From assembly GCA_963669975.1 (NCBI GenBank), contig CAVLJG010000006.1, forward strand, positions 71,145,648-71,209,647: DNA of 64,000 nucleotides, in the 5' to 3' direction. The translations under genes were made by a program, and so were the position numbers. Positions within the stretch are counted from its first letter, which is position 1. Each line of letters starts with the position of its first letter. Below, in pieces: positions 23,044 through 35,095 of this stretch. The notes beneath the pieces are model-generated. The model did not search any database and had not been told where the DNA came from. It was given only the letters and a program-made list of their open reading frames with translations. This stretch comes from Acanthoscelides obtectus. Taxonomy: Eukaryota > Arthropoda > Insecta > Coleoptera > Chrysomelidae.

Positions 23044-25264
23044 TACGTGTTATTCTCTCTCTATCTCGCTTTTACAGAATAAATACGGAACCTCAATGAT
23101 TCTCTGAGGATTCTGTATGAATGTTTTTGAATGCTAGCGTCCATGCTCAAAGATACTTCAGTTCGCAGTAAACTTCATTTACTGCCTTTTTTGAATTTTG
23201 TCGCCAATACATTTCTTTTATGATTACAATTACAAAATATATATTTATCACGTTATTTAACAAAAATAGTTATATTTTCTCTTTGTCAAATATTTCATAC
23301 CAATTACATTTCCTAAACATATAAGCTTTAATTTAACAAAGTAAAAAAGCAGTAATTTTCAAACTATACTTCTTTTATTCTCTGTATTATACAAGTACTG
23401 CCTTTTACCTTTTTATAACCTATAATTTTCACTTATTTAGTTTTTTATGTAATAATTATGTTTGATGAATGTAATTATTAAACCGAATCATTAGATGTTG
23501 AAAAGATTTACGTTTGTGATATTTATGTGGATTTCAATATGAACTTATATTAAAATAAAATAAAATTCTGCATTACTGCGGTTTTCCTTTGAAATAATAA
23601 TATAAATATATCATGAAAACTACGTCAAAATGCAGTAAAACTATAATGGCAGAGTATAAAAGCAGTAAATTACATGTTACTGCTTTTTGATTTACGACAA
23701 TTAAAGTCGGGATGTCGTTTATTTTAGGCCCCGACAACAATTACGATCCGAAATCACATTTAAATGACTCTTTGCTAAGTCATGTAACTTTGAAATATTC
23801 ATTCACTTTTGTTGTGTCAGAATAGTACTGAATAGTACTACCTATTTTATTCGAAAGAATCGAGAACTTTGAACTCATTGTTCTCAAGACTTCGATTTTT
23901 ACGGCATAATAGTTTTCAAATTCCGACACCTTTACCCTGCCTATGATACTCTATGGCAGTCGACCAGTGCCCGCCATTTGTTAGCGCCTGGATCAGTTTA
24001 ATGCCTTGATCAGTGTATATGTATCATATGGTTCAATAAATAAACAAATCGCTAATGTACAGTGATAGCGAATAGCCATAAACACCCTAAACATCGAGGG
24101 ATCGTGCTGAAAGTGGCAGGTACCGCACTGAGACAGACACCTTCATCACGAACGTATGAAAAAAGTTATCGTCGGCTGACGCCACTGGTTTCTCGTTATG
24201 CAGATCTGTCAGGAATCGCCTTAGCGTTAAAACCCTCCAGCTTGTCCCGTTTCATGAAAATTCATAAACAAGTTCAAATTTTAATAAATAATCATTTTGA
24301 CGCGAAGCGCATCTTACCCAAGCAGGCCACTCATGCTTTTTGCACCTCGCTTGAGAAATTTGAATCCCGCGCCTCTGCAGTGTCGAGCGGGGCATCCCTT
24401 GGAGATCAAGGACGCCATTCTTTTCGATCAAAATGGTAATTTATACGATGTTGCATACGCAAAAACACCACATCTTCTAACGTGTAAGGTCTCGAGAAAA
24501 ATTGAGTTTCAGCATTATGTTAAAATATACGGTTCAAGTGAGACATGGGTTCATCTTCCCAATAGTGTTAGGTCATTTTCCACTTCGTTTGCTCCTATAC
24601 CAGATAATGAATGACGTGAATAGTGGGAGAACATAAGGGGTGATTCAAAATTCATGCAAGATTCGAAAAATGTCAAACTATGGTTTGTTCTTAGCGTTTT
24701 TCTAGCAACAATCGAGCTGTTGCTTCAGATTTGACAGATCTCTGAATTGCCTTATACGAGGTTACAATCAACTAATATCCTCCTCTTAACCACACTTACT
24801 CCATCAGATTTCCTCTTAATAAAAAAGGGCTAATCGAAGAGAGAAGTCCGTCCGAAACGAGATCCCAGATAAGGGCAAACATCATTTTCGATATAACGGA
24901 TCCCTTTTGGAGACACGGGGCCATAACCTTATGTCAACAGGGAGGGATGATGTATAAAACACGCGTCATTGTCTGTAAGCACAATGGCCTGTCCTCATGG
25001 CTCTTTGGCAATAATAAAGGTTTTCGGGACACTGACGCAGGCTTTCAACGACATGTCGTTCGGTGAAAAAGGGATGCGACGCAGGAATAGGGGATGATCC
25101 GGTAGGGGCGGACAGAGAATGACATACATACTTGCGAGGGGGAATAATTAAAACTGCATAATTTCGAGGGTTGTTAGATCTGGTTGCGCGCTAGGGGCAG
25201 GTAAAATTAGAATGGGGAGCTAGAATCTATTTACTATATTTTCGATGAAAGAATTTTTTGAAAA
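23044..25264. other. Gene-poor region with unassigned open frames at 24,062-24,614
   Basis: 23,100-23,900 is strongly AT-rich. Two overlapping frames, 24,062-24,439 (125 codons) and 24,297-24,614 (105 codons), share a GC-richer stretch. The second contains LFDQNGNLYDVAYAKTPHLL, which has protein-like composition, but I recognise no family and see no splice signals I would trust. It could be a decayed mobile-element gene. Confidence in any coding role is low. Confidence 0.3.
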
Positions 25265-25530
25265 TATTAATGATACATTTTTACTTTCCACGCCAATTGG
25301 CCAAGAAGTATTGTAATCACGAAAAATTCCGATTTTGAGAAATCAGGTTTGTTTTGAAGGTTATATGAAATACACATCGCGAAAAACCATAACACTGACT
25401 TCGTTCGGTCGGTATGTCTGTCAGTCTGTCTGTGCGCTGAACATTGATTATCTATACCTTGTAAAGTGCCGCTCGGACTTTGATGAAATCTCGACACAAG
25501 TTTTCTACTATGCCAAGACTTTTATAACAC
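25265..25530 (-). repeat. Dispersed repeat family R1, most complete copy
   Basis: Read on the minus strand: CTTGGCATAGTAGAAAACTT, TTTCATCAAAGTCCGAGCGG, GCGCACAGACAGACTGACAG, TTTTTCGCGATGTGTATTTC, GTGATTACAATACTTCTTGG and CCAATTGGCGTGGAAAGTAA. This matches the block order of the copy at 10,985-11,295. The (GACA)n core is what gives the TCTGTCTG runs on the plus strand. Confidence 0.7.
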
Positions 25531-28146
25531 TTCGTAAACTAACATCAAATCGGTATGTTTCGCTGTGGGATTGTGCATCTTTTTCGAATCCGATGTATAA
25601 ACAAACAACTCGGTATACGTGAACGGCTCGCGGCGCACAGTGGTTCAAAAACCTGGCCAAAGTCTAAACAATTTTTTTCGCGTTCGGCTCCAGATTCTGC
25701 TCACAGTAAAAGGGATGATAACATTAGTTCAACTTAAGTATATGGCGGAATTGTAGTGAAGTGAATGTATGTTGCTTCATACGTCAGAATAACAAGGAGC
25801 TCGTGGTAAAACGTGTACAATTGAATAGTGTCTCCTTTTGAAACAACTAACTGTATCGCGATGTGGCAAAATGGATTGTGTAGTGGAAGGTATGGTATGG
25901 CATTGTATGCCAAATCGGCATAGGACATACGAAACAATATGTAACTGATAATTTTCCCGGAATTCATTGTAAATTAGTTATTTCCATTAGATTCCGCTCT
26001 ACTTCGAATAGTAACATGTTTATCAAACACCTTCGGCACTTATCCCTTACTATTTTTAAAACTGGTCAAGTTAACAAGCTGAAATTTGGGTTGATGAAAC
26101 TAATGCATGGCTTAAATGAGGCGGTTAGCAATTCAAGAATGCGGCTAGACACCATCTGGGAACATTTTTTAAATGAAAAAGTGATGACTTGATAACACAT
26201 TTTGAAGCTCTTTATGCATAATTTCTAACCCTAGAATATAAATGCACTTTCTTCCAAAATGGAAAACTAACAAGCTATTATAGTTGACAGTCTTTTCATT
26301 GAATTGTCTGTAACTTGACAGCTAATCATCAAAATGTTATAGTATATCAGTTTTCTTATTATAGAAGGTTCTACTTGGATGTGAAATAAAACAGACATTC
26401 CATTAAAAAACAAGACAGTCTTTAGCAACCTTTTTGAATGGAATTTTATTTACACTCGGATAAGTCTTTCCAAGAGAAAAATATCAACATATCAGTCTAG
26501 TGTTTCATGTTTGTTGAATTATATGTGATATGTGACCCAATCTACAAAAACGCTTCACTTTGGCAGTCTGTCAGATTTCCATTTTGAAAGATAGCGAATT
26601 TATATCCTGAGGTTATAAGCTATGCATAAGGAGCGTAAGAATGTGGTATCACATGACTTCCCATTCCATTTAAAAACTAACCAGCCATCATCTTGAAATC
26701 ACAACTGCGATTTTTATGCCAAAATCCTGACCCTGAATTGTCAACTTGATCCATTCAAATAAAATCAATAGAAATATTTTCTTTCAAACATGTTCGCCAT
26801 ATTGAATATGCCATTTTGATTTTTGACAAATGGATTGGTTTGTTATTAGCGACTTGGAAAATATGTATCTAAATAAAGTTTTTTTGCTGAAATTTAGTGA
26901 AACTTTCTAGTTTTGGCCATGTTTTCGGGCTTCTGAACCACCGACGCACTTCGTATCGTTTTTCCAATTTTTTGCTAATTTGATATCGCGGTTTTTTTTA
27001 ACCTAATGACTCGAATATTTTAAGAGTTTGGTGCATGTGAGAAGATATTTGATTATTTGCTTTTCGTAGCCTGTATATGTATCGGTTTAATAGTACGTGA
27101 ACTTTAAATTTCGTTAAATAAAAAAATAAGTTATTACAATACCTTTACATTCTTAACTTGTGTAGTTGTACAAATAATAGCTTCTGAACCTTTAACATTA
27201 TTGTCACACATTTACAAGCTTGCCTGTACAGTTGTTTTTTCTATCGAAATCAGTTGATCTGATGTCGCACGCTTCAGATTACAATATACAAATAGAGTAT
27301 TAAAAGGTCAATATTTACTATACATTTCCCCATGCATAGAAAGTATAAGCTTACTATAAAAAACGGCTTGTCATATTATGCGGATAAACATCTTATCGGT
27401 AAAATGTGTCAACAATGTTATGTAGCATGTTTGAATACAGGCGCATTGCTGGAAACATCTGTTGGTGCAATCAGATGAGCTGTCCTCTGAATTAGGAATA
27501 TTTTTCAATACAGGCTAGGGTAGGGTTTTGTAAAAATAACCGGCCTAACACATTTACGACAACTGATGTTTAATTTAGCAGAAAAATAATAAAGATGCCA
27601 CAAAAATATAAATACGGTACTGGTGACAAAGTGTAAAAGATGCGTTTGTTGAGGGCCTGTCCCCATCCATGCAAGCCTTATATCACCGTTTTCACGGCTG
27701 TGAGAAAGGATAACGCTTTAGGCTCTGAGGTGAGATACTAGTATATCAAGAGATCACATATTATTCTATGTGGTAGACTTAAGTTATTATAAGAACATGT
27801 CAGTCTCTCATTTCTCGGTTGAGGCTTTTTGCAATCAACCTTCTATTTTTTTTATATTGAATCACTGCCCGGAGTGCTAATTATGAGAGCTTCAACCACC
27901 TTAATTTGTATGTGGACTCGCACATCTTTGTAAATTACGTCAAAATCAGTGGATTCCTTTCGAAAGCAGCTACCTTCATAGTCCAGGTAGTATCTTTGTA
28001 TCTCCTTTGAAAAATACTCTGATTCGATTTTTTGCATAATTTGTTTGTTGTTGCCAAGCTCAAAATTGGTCAGACATTGTTTTTTTTTTCTAAATTTTAA
28101 ACAATATAAGAGAGCGAACGTTTTAATGCCACTTAAATTCCCAATT
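25531..28146. other. Gene-poor AT-rich region
   Basis: No gene recognised. 26,080-26,800 contains loosely repeated phrases (CCAAAATGG, ACTAACAAGC/ACTAACCAGC, AATTGTCTGTAACTTGACA versus AATTGTCAACTTGATCC) that may be an old repetitive unit. Longest frame is 77 codons with no recognisable content. Confidence 0.4.
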
Positions 28147-28520
28147 ACCCTTCAAACATCAATTAACAAAATCCCAAAGCATTTTAAGGTGTATTGTTAT
28201 TATAAATATCTGTTTTTGATTGCCAATCAAGCGCGCGCTCAATATATTATTAAAAACAATAACAATAACAGTACTCCCTAAAACATTTTGGGATCCTGTT
28301 AATGAATGTTTGAAGAATATTTGGGAACTTTAACAACATTAATATTTTTTATACTGTTTTTCGGGATCGAAAATGGCACGTTTAACATTTTTCCAAATAT
28401 TGAATTGGTTATACCTCAAAAACTATCAACTTCAGAGAAAGATTCATAATAACCCCTTTTTTGTTCAGAATCACCGAAAGAACCCTAAAATAACTGTGTC
28501 CGGATCGAAAAATTTAATTT
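28147..28520. repeat. Foldback repeat family F2, copy 1
   Basis: Palindromic core: CTTCAAACATCAATTAACAA and AATCCCAAAGCATTTTAAGG (28,149-28,190), then after a short centre containing AAGCGCGCGCTC the inverse phrases CCTAAAACATTTTGGGATCC and TTAATGAATGTTTGAAGAAT (28,278-28,317). A non-palindromic tail (TTTCCAAATATTGAATTGG, AACTATCAACTTCAGAGAAA, CCTTTTTTGTTCAGAAT) aligns with 41,255-41,335. Non-coding. Confidence 0.65.
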
Positions 28521-28677
28521 TTCGAATTTGTTTAAAAACATTTTTAACATATTTTTTGCCACAGCTTTGGAACTAGCAACATCCAGAAGGAGTCCTTGGT
28601 AAATAAAATAATCAGCAAAAACAAAATCAAAATATTTTTTGGACAGATGCAAAAATACTTTCTGTAAAAAAAACTAT

Positions 28678-28803
28678 AAATACTCAGGTGTCACCATTGA
28701 TCGCCACTTGAGATGGGATGTTCACATAACTAATGTTACAAATACTATACGACAACTCTTATATCGCTTTAAGTACTACGATACCCTATTTTGGAGTATT
28801 TGA
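28678..28803 (+). pseudogene. LINE fragment, region after the reverse-transcriptase catalytic core
   Basis: A 41-codon frame reads KYSGVTIDRHLRWDVHI and TIRQLLYRFKYYDTLFW up to a TGA. (K)YLGVxIDxxLxWxxHI is the conserved segment that follows the catalytic core in Jockey/CR1-type LINEs. Nothing before or after continues the element. Confidence 0.72.
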
Positions 28804-29304
28804 CCTAGGGCAACTGTTTTTTATCGAGTCATTCAATACATGTATAAAAATGAAATCTTTGAAATACAAATTTTGCAGAGAAATGTATGCTTACGATGCC
28901 ACACCTACCTATCATGTAACATTTATGATTGTTTGTCTCACATGTACTGCATATATCATGAAATATCGTCTATGATGAGAAGTTTATTTAAAAATATACT
29001 TTCCTAATTGGGAGAAAATAGACAAGAAAGCTAGTGAAAATTTAATCAAACACATACGTGCTACTCTTCCTTATACTTCATACTTCTAATGTGCACATCA
29101 TAATTTTAGCTACGTTGATGTTTACTAACATCCCGCTCTAAGCAAAATTTATTATTAAAATTATATAAAAAAATCTATTTTGGTTACACACTAAAACTTG
29201 AAAATATTCTTTGACTTATAAAACATGTTTCCTAAAAACTTATGTTTATTATGTGACAGTCCTGTATTATTTGTAAAGTGATAAGGACACTGTGATTTTG
29301 TTGG

Positions 29305-29470
29305 AGGAAGGCAAGAACTAATAGAAGACTTCTTATGAAGAAACCAGAGATTCAGCATCTCAGGAGGAATTTTCTGAGAAGAATGAAAGAATATATAGAA
29401 AAAAATCATCCTATAATTTATATCGACAAAACATATATCCATGCATCACATATGGATGAAATTTTTTTAT
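29305..29470 (+). pseudogene. Fragment of a Sailor-like transposase
   Basis: Reads RRLLMKKPEIQHLRRNFL and then IIYIDKTYIHASH. This aligns with the stretch around the first catalytic aspartate of the 15.5-kb element (IVELRQEFLHKVKIYREQ and LIYLDETW). The conserved glutamate after the aspartate is changed (DKT instead of DET). Only ~50 codons survive; no ends of the element are visible. Confidence 0.65.
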
Positions 29471-29809
29471 TATGCATGCCGTGGATCAAATTTCAGGATT
29501 TGATCCTCTGTGAAACTTCATAAATCTTTAAAATATTGCCAACTGTATCTACTACGATGTTAGGTTTCTGACCTTACTTCTCATTTCATTGTCTATTAAT
29601 TGAAATTAATAACAATTAAAAATAGAATGAGTACCAATCAATTTGAGTCTTATACTCGTAGCTGCATAGCGTGCAATACTTATTTTATGGAATAAATTGT
29701 TCTGGTTTCCTTATTTCTATGTTTATGTCATTTATATAAATGATCACATAAATCCGATTTTTGACCTTTCTTCGGTAGCGACGAGGTGTGGAAAAGTAAA
29801 ACTTCTCTA

Positions 29810-29914
29810 AGAGTAATCGAGCCACATGAAATACTACAGGCAATAGATAGCTTAAGATTCGGGGCTTGTGGAGCTGATGGTCTAACGCTGACAATGATAA
29901 AACTTAGTCTTGTA
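29810..29914 (+). pseudogene. LINE reverse transcriptase fragment, N-terminal finger region
   Basis: Reads VIEPHEILQAIDSLRFGACG then ADGLTLTMIKLSL. The pattern 'xxAIxSLxxxxxGxDGLxxxMIKLSL' is the start of the reverse-transcriptase domain in Jockey/CR1-type LINEs. It ends after ~33 codons. Confidence 0.65.
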
Positions 29915-31139
29915 AGGTTAATAAAGGTACCAAATTTAGAATATTTCGCTCACAAAAAGATATTTAAAAATATGACACTTGCCAACAATTGCGATTAAAA
30001 AAAGCAGGCGTCACATAATACGCAATCCATTACTGAAATCATTCGATTAATTTAGGACGCAGACTGTATCACTCGAGATCGAATGGCACGTATTGTATGT
30101 GTTACGTGCGATCTCTTTTGCTCCGGATGCGTTCCCCCTCTCTCGTGTGCGCAATCCCAGAAAATCCTCATATCTCGTCCTACACTTGACGAGCTGTAGA
30201 TATACTACTATCGTCTTATAATGCTCTGACAAAAAATTCTCAAATGTATTTAGGATTACGAGAATACATGCACGGTGACAATCCAAATGCCAAGCGTGCC
30301 TCTTACCGCGTGGTATGGGCGTTTACCTAGATGAAATAACTATACGTTTGTTGTCATGCTAGTTCTACCCCGAAGGTCCTTTGATGTGACGTCAGGTTAA
30401 CCTCTGTGTGGTTAGAATCTTTGTAAGAATTTACAGCAACAAAACATCCATGCTATCTACAAATTTCCATCAACAGTATCTATTGAAAATTGCGTTTATA
30501 CTGTTAAAATCCTCTATTCATTATTTCAAAAAGCCACGTAACGTGCAGTGTCCCATTCATCGGAAGGTCACGGGACTTTCACCCGACGTCTCTGTCGACT
30601 AATCTAAACTCGTCGACTTTAGAATATGGGTCAGAATAGTGGAGGTGTCGCGAGACATGATTAAAAATGCTCACTGAGGGCCCTGTCCGAGAACGAAAGA
30701 CAGACGAAGATGTCCTGTTGCCATCTCACTTCCTCCAAAGTTTGTCGGCCTCTTTGATGTCCGCACGCCGAGTTGACTTGGCTGCCGAAGAGTAACTTTA
30801 CGTTTATATCACGTTTGGAGTAACTGCCGGTGGAAGGAGTTCGCTTGCGAACGATACGGATGCTTGTCGATGAAAGGATGCTCTTTACAATACTTTTGCT
30901 GCTGCTGCGACGTCTTCAGTGATCGAAAACGTCGGCTTTTTGTAAAAGCAAATAATACTGATATTGTATCCTTGTCTAAATATAATTTTTCAGGGGTCAT
31001 TGGTATAGTCACGTTGTGCAAACTTCACTGGGATCCAATCTAGAGTCCTTTTGGTATTTCATTGCCCAGAAAGACAAAGCATCTGGAATATTCTGGATGG
31101 ATAGATTTCCGTAATACGGTTTATTGTGATCCGCATTAG
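29915..31139. other. Gene-poor region
   Basis: No gene recognised. Short, slightly GC-richer segments at 30,060-30,180 and 30,560-30,850 carry no recognisable protein or RNA. Confidence 0.4.
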
Positions 31140-31945
31140 GCTATTGAAGCTTTTGCCCCCTTTTTTAAAAATATGTACTCTCCGCCACAACACATGGATG
31201 GTGATTTTGATACTTCAGACAGTAATCAAACAGGTATTGTCAACAGAGTGGATCAACCAATTGCCGACGAAGAGATTTTATATGCAGCAGACCGGTTGAA
31301 TCCCAAAATGATTGCATGTCCAGACAGAATCTCATCATTTTTGGTGAGGGATTGTTCATCAGTATTGTCCAAAGCGTTTAGCACCATTTTCAATCTTGTT
31401 CCGAGGACATTAACTTTTCCAAGTCGCTGGAAAGAAACTAGGGTTTATCCAGTCTTCAAATCAGGGCACAAAACCCTAGTTATCAATTATCGGGTAATCT
31501 ACAAGTCTCAGCAGTATATGGTGTCCCAGGGGTCAATCTTGGGTTCTCTCCTGTTTCTACTATTTATCAAAGATCTCTGGGTTGAACTTGAATGTGGTAC
31601 TTTGCTATTCGCTATCGACCTATAAGTATTATCTGAAATTAACAACATTAATGATTGTAAACATCTACAATCTCAGCACGATACCCTTCAGAGATGTTGT
31701 GGTATGAATCGGCTTCAATTAAATGTCAGTAAATATAAAATTGTAATATATATATATATATACGAAAGTGAATAAAAATGTATATACTCCTAGTTATACT
31801 TTAAGTGGTGTACGTATTGAACGATGTGACACTTTTTGCGACCTGGGAGTAACGTTCGATAGTAGACTGAGTTTTGATCATCATATATCTGAAATAATTT
31901 CTTCTTCAAGTTTGAAAATTGATATACTCCCAAGCGCATATTTAA
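31140..31945 (+). pseudogene. Decayed LINE (Jockey/CR1-type) reverse transcriptase, internally deleted
   Basis: Begins AIEAFAPFFKNMYSPP, the usual linker before the reverse transcriptase, then PDRISSFLVRDCSSVLSKAF and PSRWKETRVYPVFKSG. The central fingers/palm segment is missing: at ~31,500 the frame jumps to VSQGSILGSLLFLLFI. The catalytic box is degraded to LLFAIDL. After a stop (31,621) the downstream parts LQLNVSKYKIV and CDLGVTFDSRLSFDHHI continue in other frames, interrupted by an (AT)n run at 31,746-31,762. Matching ends where the DD41D element starts (~31,923), so that element probably inserted into or beside it. The last ~70 bases belong to the inverted repeat. Confidence 0.8.
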
Positions 31946-33977
31946 GGCTGTGAATCTACATGAACAATTAATGTTAGTTTGCTTTATAAACTATGGTCCA
32001 AAAATGTTTCCTTACAAAAACTCGGGGTGTTGAAGTTTTAGGAAAAAATGGAAATTAATATTTTCAGAACCGCTTCAGATATTTCACTGATATTTAATAC
32101 ATAGTGAAAGTTAATAAAGCTGCATATTTTTTCAATGCAAAAATAATTTTTAGCTTTAACATTGGCGTGCGTACGGGTATTGGCTTCGATATTTTTTAAG
32201 AAAAAAATGGTACGTCAATGGTTTTTTGCCAAATAAAAATTATTTTTGAATTTCCTGTTCAATTTAAAACAAATAGTCTTTCTTGAATTATTTTCCTTCG
32301 ATGTGCCTTTTTTGAGTAAAAAAATTAATGTAATAATTGAAGAATGCAATTTAGCAATAAATATCTAGTTGCTCTGGAATATGTCACTGACGTTTGTCAT
32401 CTGACAAGTCTCTGTTATTCAAATCTGTTCGCTGTGACATATTTTTCATTATTTAGTTTTTACAGTCTTGCTAATAATGGTGAATTATTCAAATGCAGAA
32501 ATGGCGGAAATGCATAACGTGTATGGCCTTGCCGACGGTAATGGTGAGCAAGCCAGACGGATTTATCACCAGAGATATCCCGATCGTGCTTTGCCAGATA
32601 GTCGAACCTTTTCTAATATTCATCGTCGTCTAGTTGAAACTGGTAAGTAACTGAAAAGGGACATCTGAAGGTAGACCTCTAAGTGTGAGAACACCTAAAA
32701 CTGAGGAAGCAGTGCTCAACGAAGTCGAATAACATCCTGAAACGAGTACGAGGAAGATCGCTAGACACTTAATGTTTACCATCAAATTGTTTGGAGAATT
32801 TTAGTGGATTTTTTGTTATATCCTTACCATATTTTAAGAGTACAGGCATTACTTCCCATTCATTTTCCAGGGCGTGTGACCATTTGTCAGTGGTATGTTC
32901 AAAAAATCACACAAAATCTGAAATTTGAATCAGTAATTCTGTTCACGGATGAAGCTAATTTTTCTCGAAATGCCATGCAGAATTTCCACAATAATCATTT
33001 GTGGGCAGAACAAAATCCGTATGCCGTAACCGAAATCCATTTCCAACACCAATTTCGGTTAACTTATGGGCAGGAATTATTGGCAACCACTTTATTGGCT
33101 CATTCTTCTTGCTGGGACGACTTGACGAACAGACTTACCTCAATTTTCTTCAACACCAGTTGCCTTTGCTGCTTGATGGTGTTCCGTTAGTAATAAGAAA
33201 CAATATGTGGTACATGTATGATGGTGCACCAGCGCATTTCAGTGTAGCGGTTCGTAATTATTTACAAACTGTATATCCAAATCGTTGGATTGGCCGCGGT
33301 GGGCCCCAAGAATGGCCACCAAAGTCCCCAGACCTCAACAATTTAGATTTCTTTTTGTGTGGCTATCTTAAGACACTAGTGTATACAAGTCCCGTTAACA
33401 CTGTAGAGGAATTAAGAGAATGAATAGTTGCGGCTTGTGATATAATAAAAAAACACTCCAGGGTTATTTCAACGAGTGCGCAATTCCATGGAAAGGAGGA
33501 CGGAAGCATGCATACTAAGGGAAAGGGGTCATTTTCAACAATTTTTGTAATCATTTCGTTGGTTTTAATGTTATGTTTACGTTGTCAGTTGTTGTAGTTC
33601 ATTACCCCTACTGTGTTTAATTTTTCCAATTAAATTAATAATAATTTTGCAAGTTAGACAATAGAACGGTTTTTATTTTTTACTCAAAAATGGCGCATCG
33701 AAGGAAAACAATTAAAAACTGTTAAAGCTAAAAATTGTTTGCATTGAAAAATATGCAACTTTATTAACTTTCACTACTTACTAAATCATCATATATCAGT
33801 GAAATATCTGAAGCGGTTCTGAAAATATTAATTAATTTCCATTTTTTCATAAAACTTCAATACCCCGCGTTTTTGTAAGGAAACATTTTTGGACCATAAT
33901 TTATAAAGCAAACTAACATTAATTTTTCATGTAGATTCACACCCTTAAATATTCACATATCAATAAGGAACACACTG
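31923..33977 (+). mobile_element. DD41D transposon family A with long terminal inverted repeats, ~2.05 kb
   Basis: The first ~330 bases (e.g. GCTTTATAAACTATGGTCCA, CAGAACCGCTTCAGATATTT, TTTCACTGATAT) recur inverted in the last ~320 bases. The right end finishes GGAACACACTG followed by TA (33,978-33,979). The left tip has lost its outermost CAGGGT; compare the intact tips at 22,142 and 23,041. Terminal repeats of this length are much longer than the ~30 bp of classic mariners. The transposase inside is broken. Confidence 0.82.
32477..33550 (+). pseudogene. DD41D transposase of family A, broken
   Basis: ATG 32,477 begins MVNYSNAEMAEMHNVYGLAD, a helix-turn-helix start I recall from a common arthropod transposase family (DUF4817-type). 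YPDRALPDSRTFSNIHRRL follows, then stops and shifts from 32,648 to 32,900. D1 is in LFTDEANFSR (about 32,948). Another shift near 33,060 leads into LWAGIIGNHFIGSF, then D2 in YMYDGAPAHFS and D3 in LNNLDFFLCGYLK. D2 and D3 are separated by 41 residues, the spacing of rosa/Visitor-type elements. A TGA at 33,421 and a later shift damage the C-terminus, which ends at TAA 33,548 by comparison with the 22-kb copy. Confidence 0.85.
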
Positions 33978-34033
33978 TAGATGTTTATTTATTATCAACC
34001 TTCCTGCAATATTTTTTAAATAGATACTGAGAG

Positions 34034-34429
34034 TTACACAGAAGTATCTTTCCAGTGCTGCAAAAATAAAATTTCAAGTAAAGTAACCTCTGCTAGATTC
34101 CAGAAAGCTCGTGAAAATATTTTTTTTAGTTCATGCCTTGAAACAATGTGAATTTGGCACATGAAGGTCTCGGTATTTTTTACGTTATCTTGACCATTTA
34201 CGATTTCGAAAACATCATAATCCTGAAAGTCGGACATACCGCCTCCATGTTCCAAGTAGCTTTTCAAAAAAGTTCCGACATAAATTCGTTTATAGAATTT
34301 TTCTATATAAAATTGTAAATATAATTTTCTAACCGTTGCTAATTTTATAACAGCATATGCTGTATTATGGAATCCATATTGATGATATGGTTCATATATA
34401 TTCGTTATTATAGTAAGTGAGTATAGCAT
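34034..34429 (-). CDS. Unassigned 131-codon open frame
   Basis: Minus-strand frame of 131 codons from an ATG at 34,429 to a TAA, identical in length in the mirror copy at 61,446-61,841. Protein-like stretches are KLATVRKLYLQFYIEKFYKR and HELKKIFSRAFWNLAEVTLL. I recognise no domain, signal peptide or membrane segment and see no convincing splice sites or promoter. It is long for random AT-rich DNA, so a decayed or lineage-specific gene, or part of a mobile element, is possible; chance is also possible. Note that none of the small inter-arm indels falls inside it. Confidence 0.25.
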   Translation of the reverse strand: MLYSLTIITNIYEPYHQYGFHNTAYAVIKLATVRKLYLQFYIEKFYKRIYVGTFLKSYLEHGGGMSDFQDYDVFEIVNGQDNVKNTETFMCQIHIVSRHELKKIFSRAFWNLAEVTLLEILFLQHWKDTSV

Positions 34430-34756
34430 TACAGCTATTATCTTCTGTTTCTACTGTATTACTCACTACCGTTTATGAACCATCATTACTTTGCGAACTG
34501 TACTTAATTGTTTTATTACTATCCGTTATGTGAACAAGATATAATCAGTTAATTGATTGAAACTCCGTGTTCACTAGTGAGTAGAAATAGTGATAATCGA
34601 CATCAAAGTAGTTTCCTCTCCTCATGCGTAGTGAGAAATATGGAGAACATGATTTGCAAAGTCATGTCAAAAAGATACATGGAAATGGCTTCAGAATATT
34701 CGTGACTGAATTATTCTACAAGGATTCGAGATCACCTACGCGACTTTAGACATTTG

Positions 34757-35095
34757 ACATTGACTAAACTCACCATATACTGTATTGCGGCGTTCAAATA
34801 GGGTTCTGAAAGATACTAGTGTCATCTATAAAACAGTAGCAGAGCACAAAGATCAATTTAGAAATGTACTTTGAAAAGGGTTAGTATTTCGCTCTCGTAG
34901 ATGGCGCTAGAATCTTCAGTCCCTTTCCTAAGGGTCTCTAATGCTTATTTTAACTAGGTATTTCAGGTGGAAGACGTGAATCAATGCCTGAAGATACTCA
35001 ATTAAAATAGACATCAGAGAGGTGATTGAATGTTCAGCGCTATCTATAAGATAATAGCAGGACCAAACAGTCCAACCTTTTTATAACAATTTTCG
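34757..35095. repeat. Foldback family F1, copy a
   Basis: Starts CATTGACTAAACTCACCATA, then ACTGTATTGCGGCG. Inner inverted motifs: TACTAGTGTCATCTATAAAA and TCGTAGATGGCGCTAGAATC face each other around ATTTAGAAATGTACTTTGAA. A second inverted pair (ATTTTAACTAGGTATTTCAG and CTGAAGATACTCAATTAAAA) lies to the right. The same order occurs in copy b. Non-coding nested palindrome. Confidence 0.6.
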
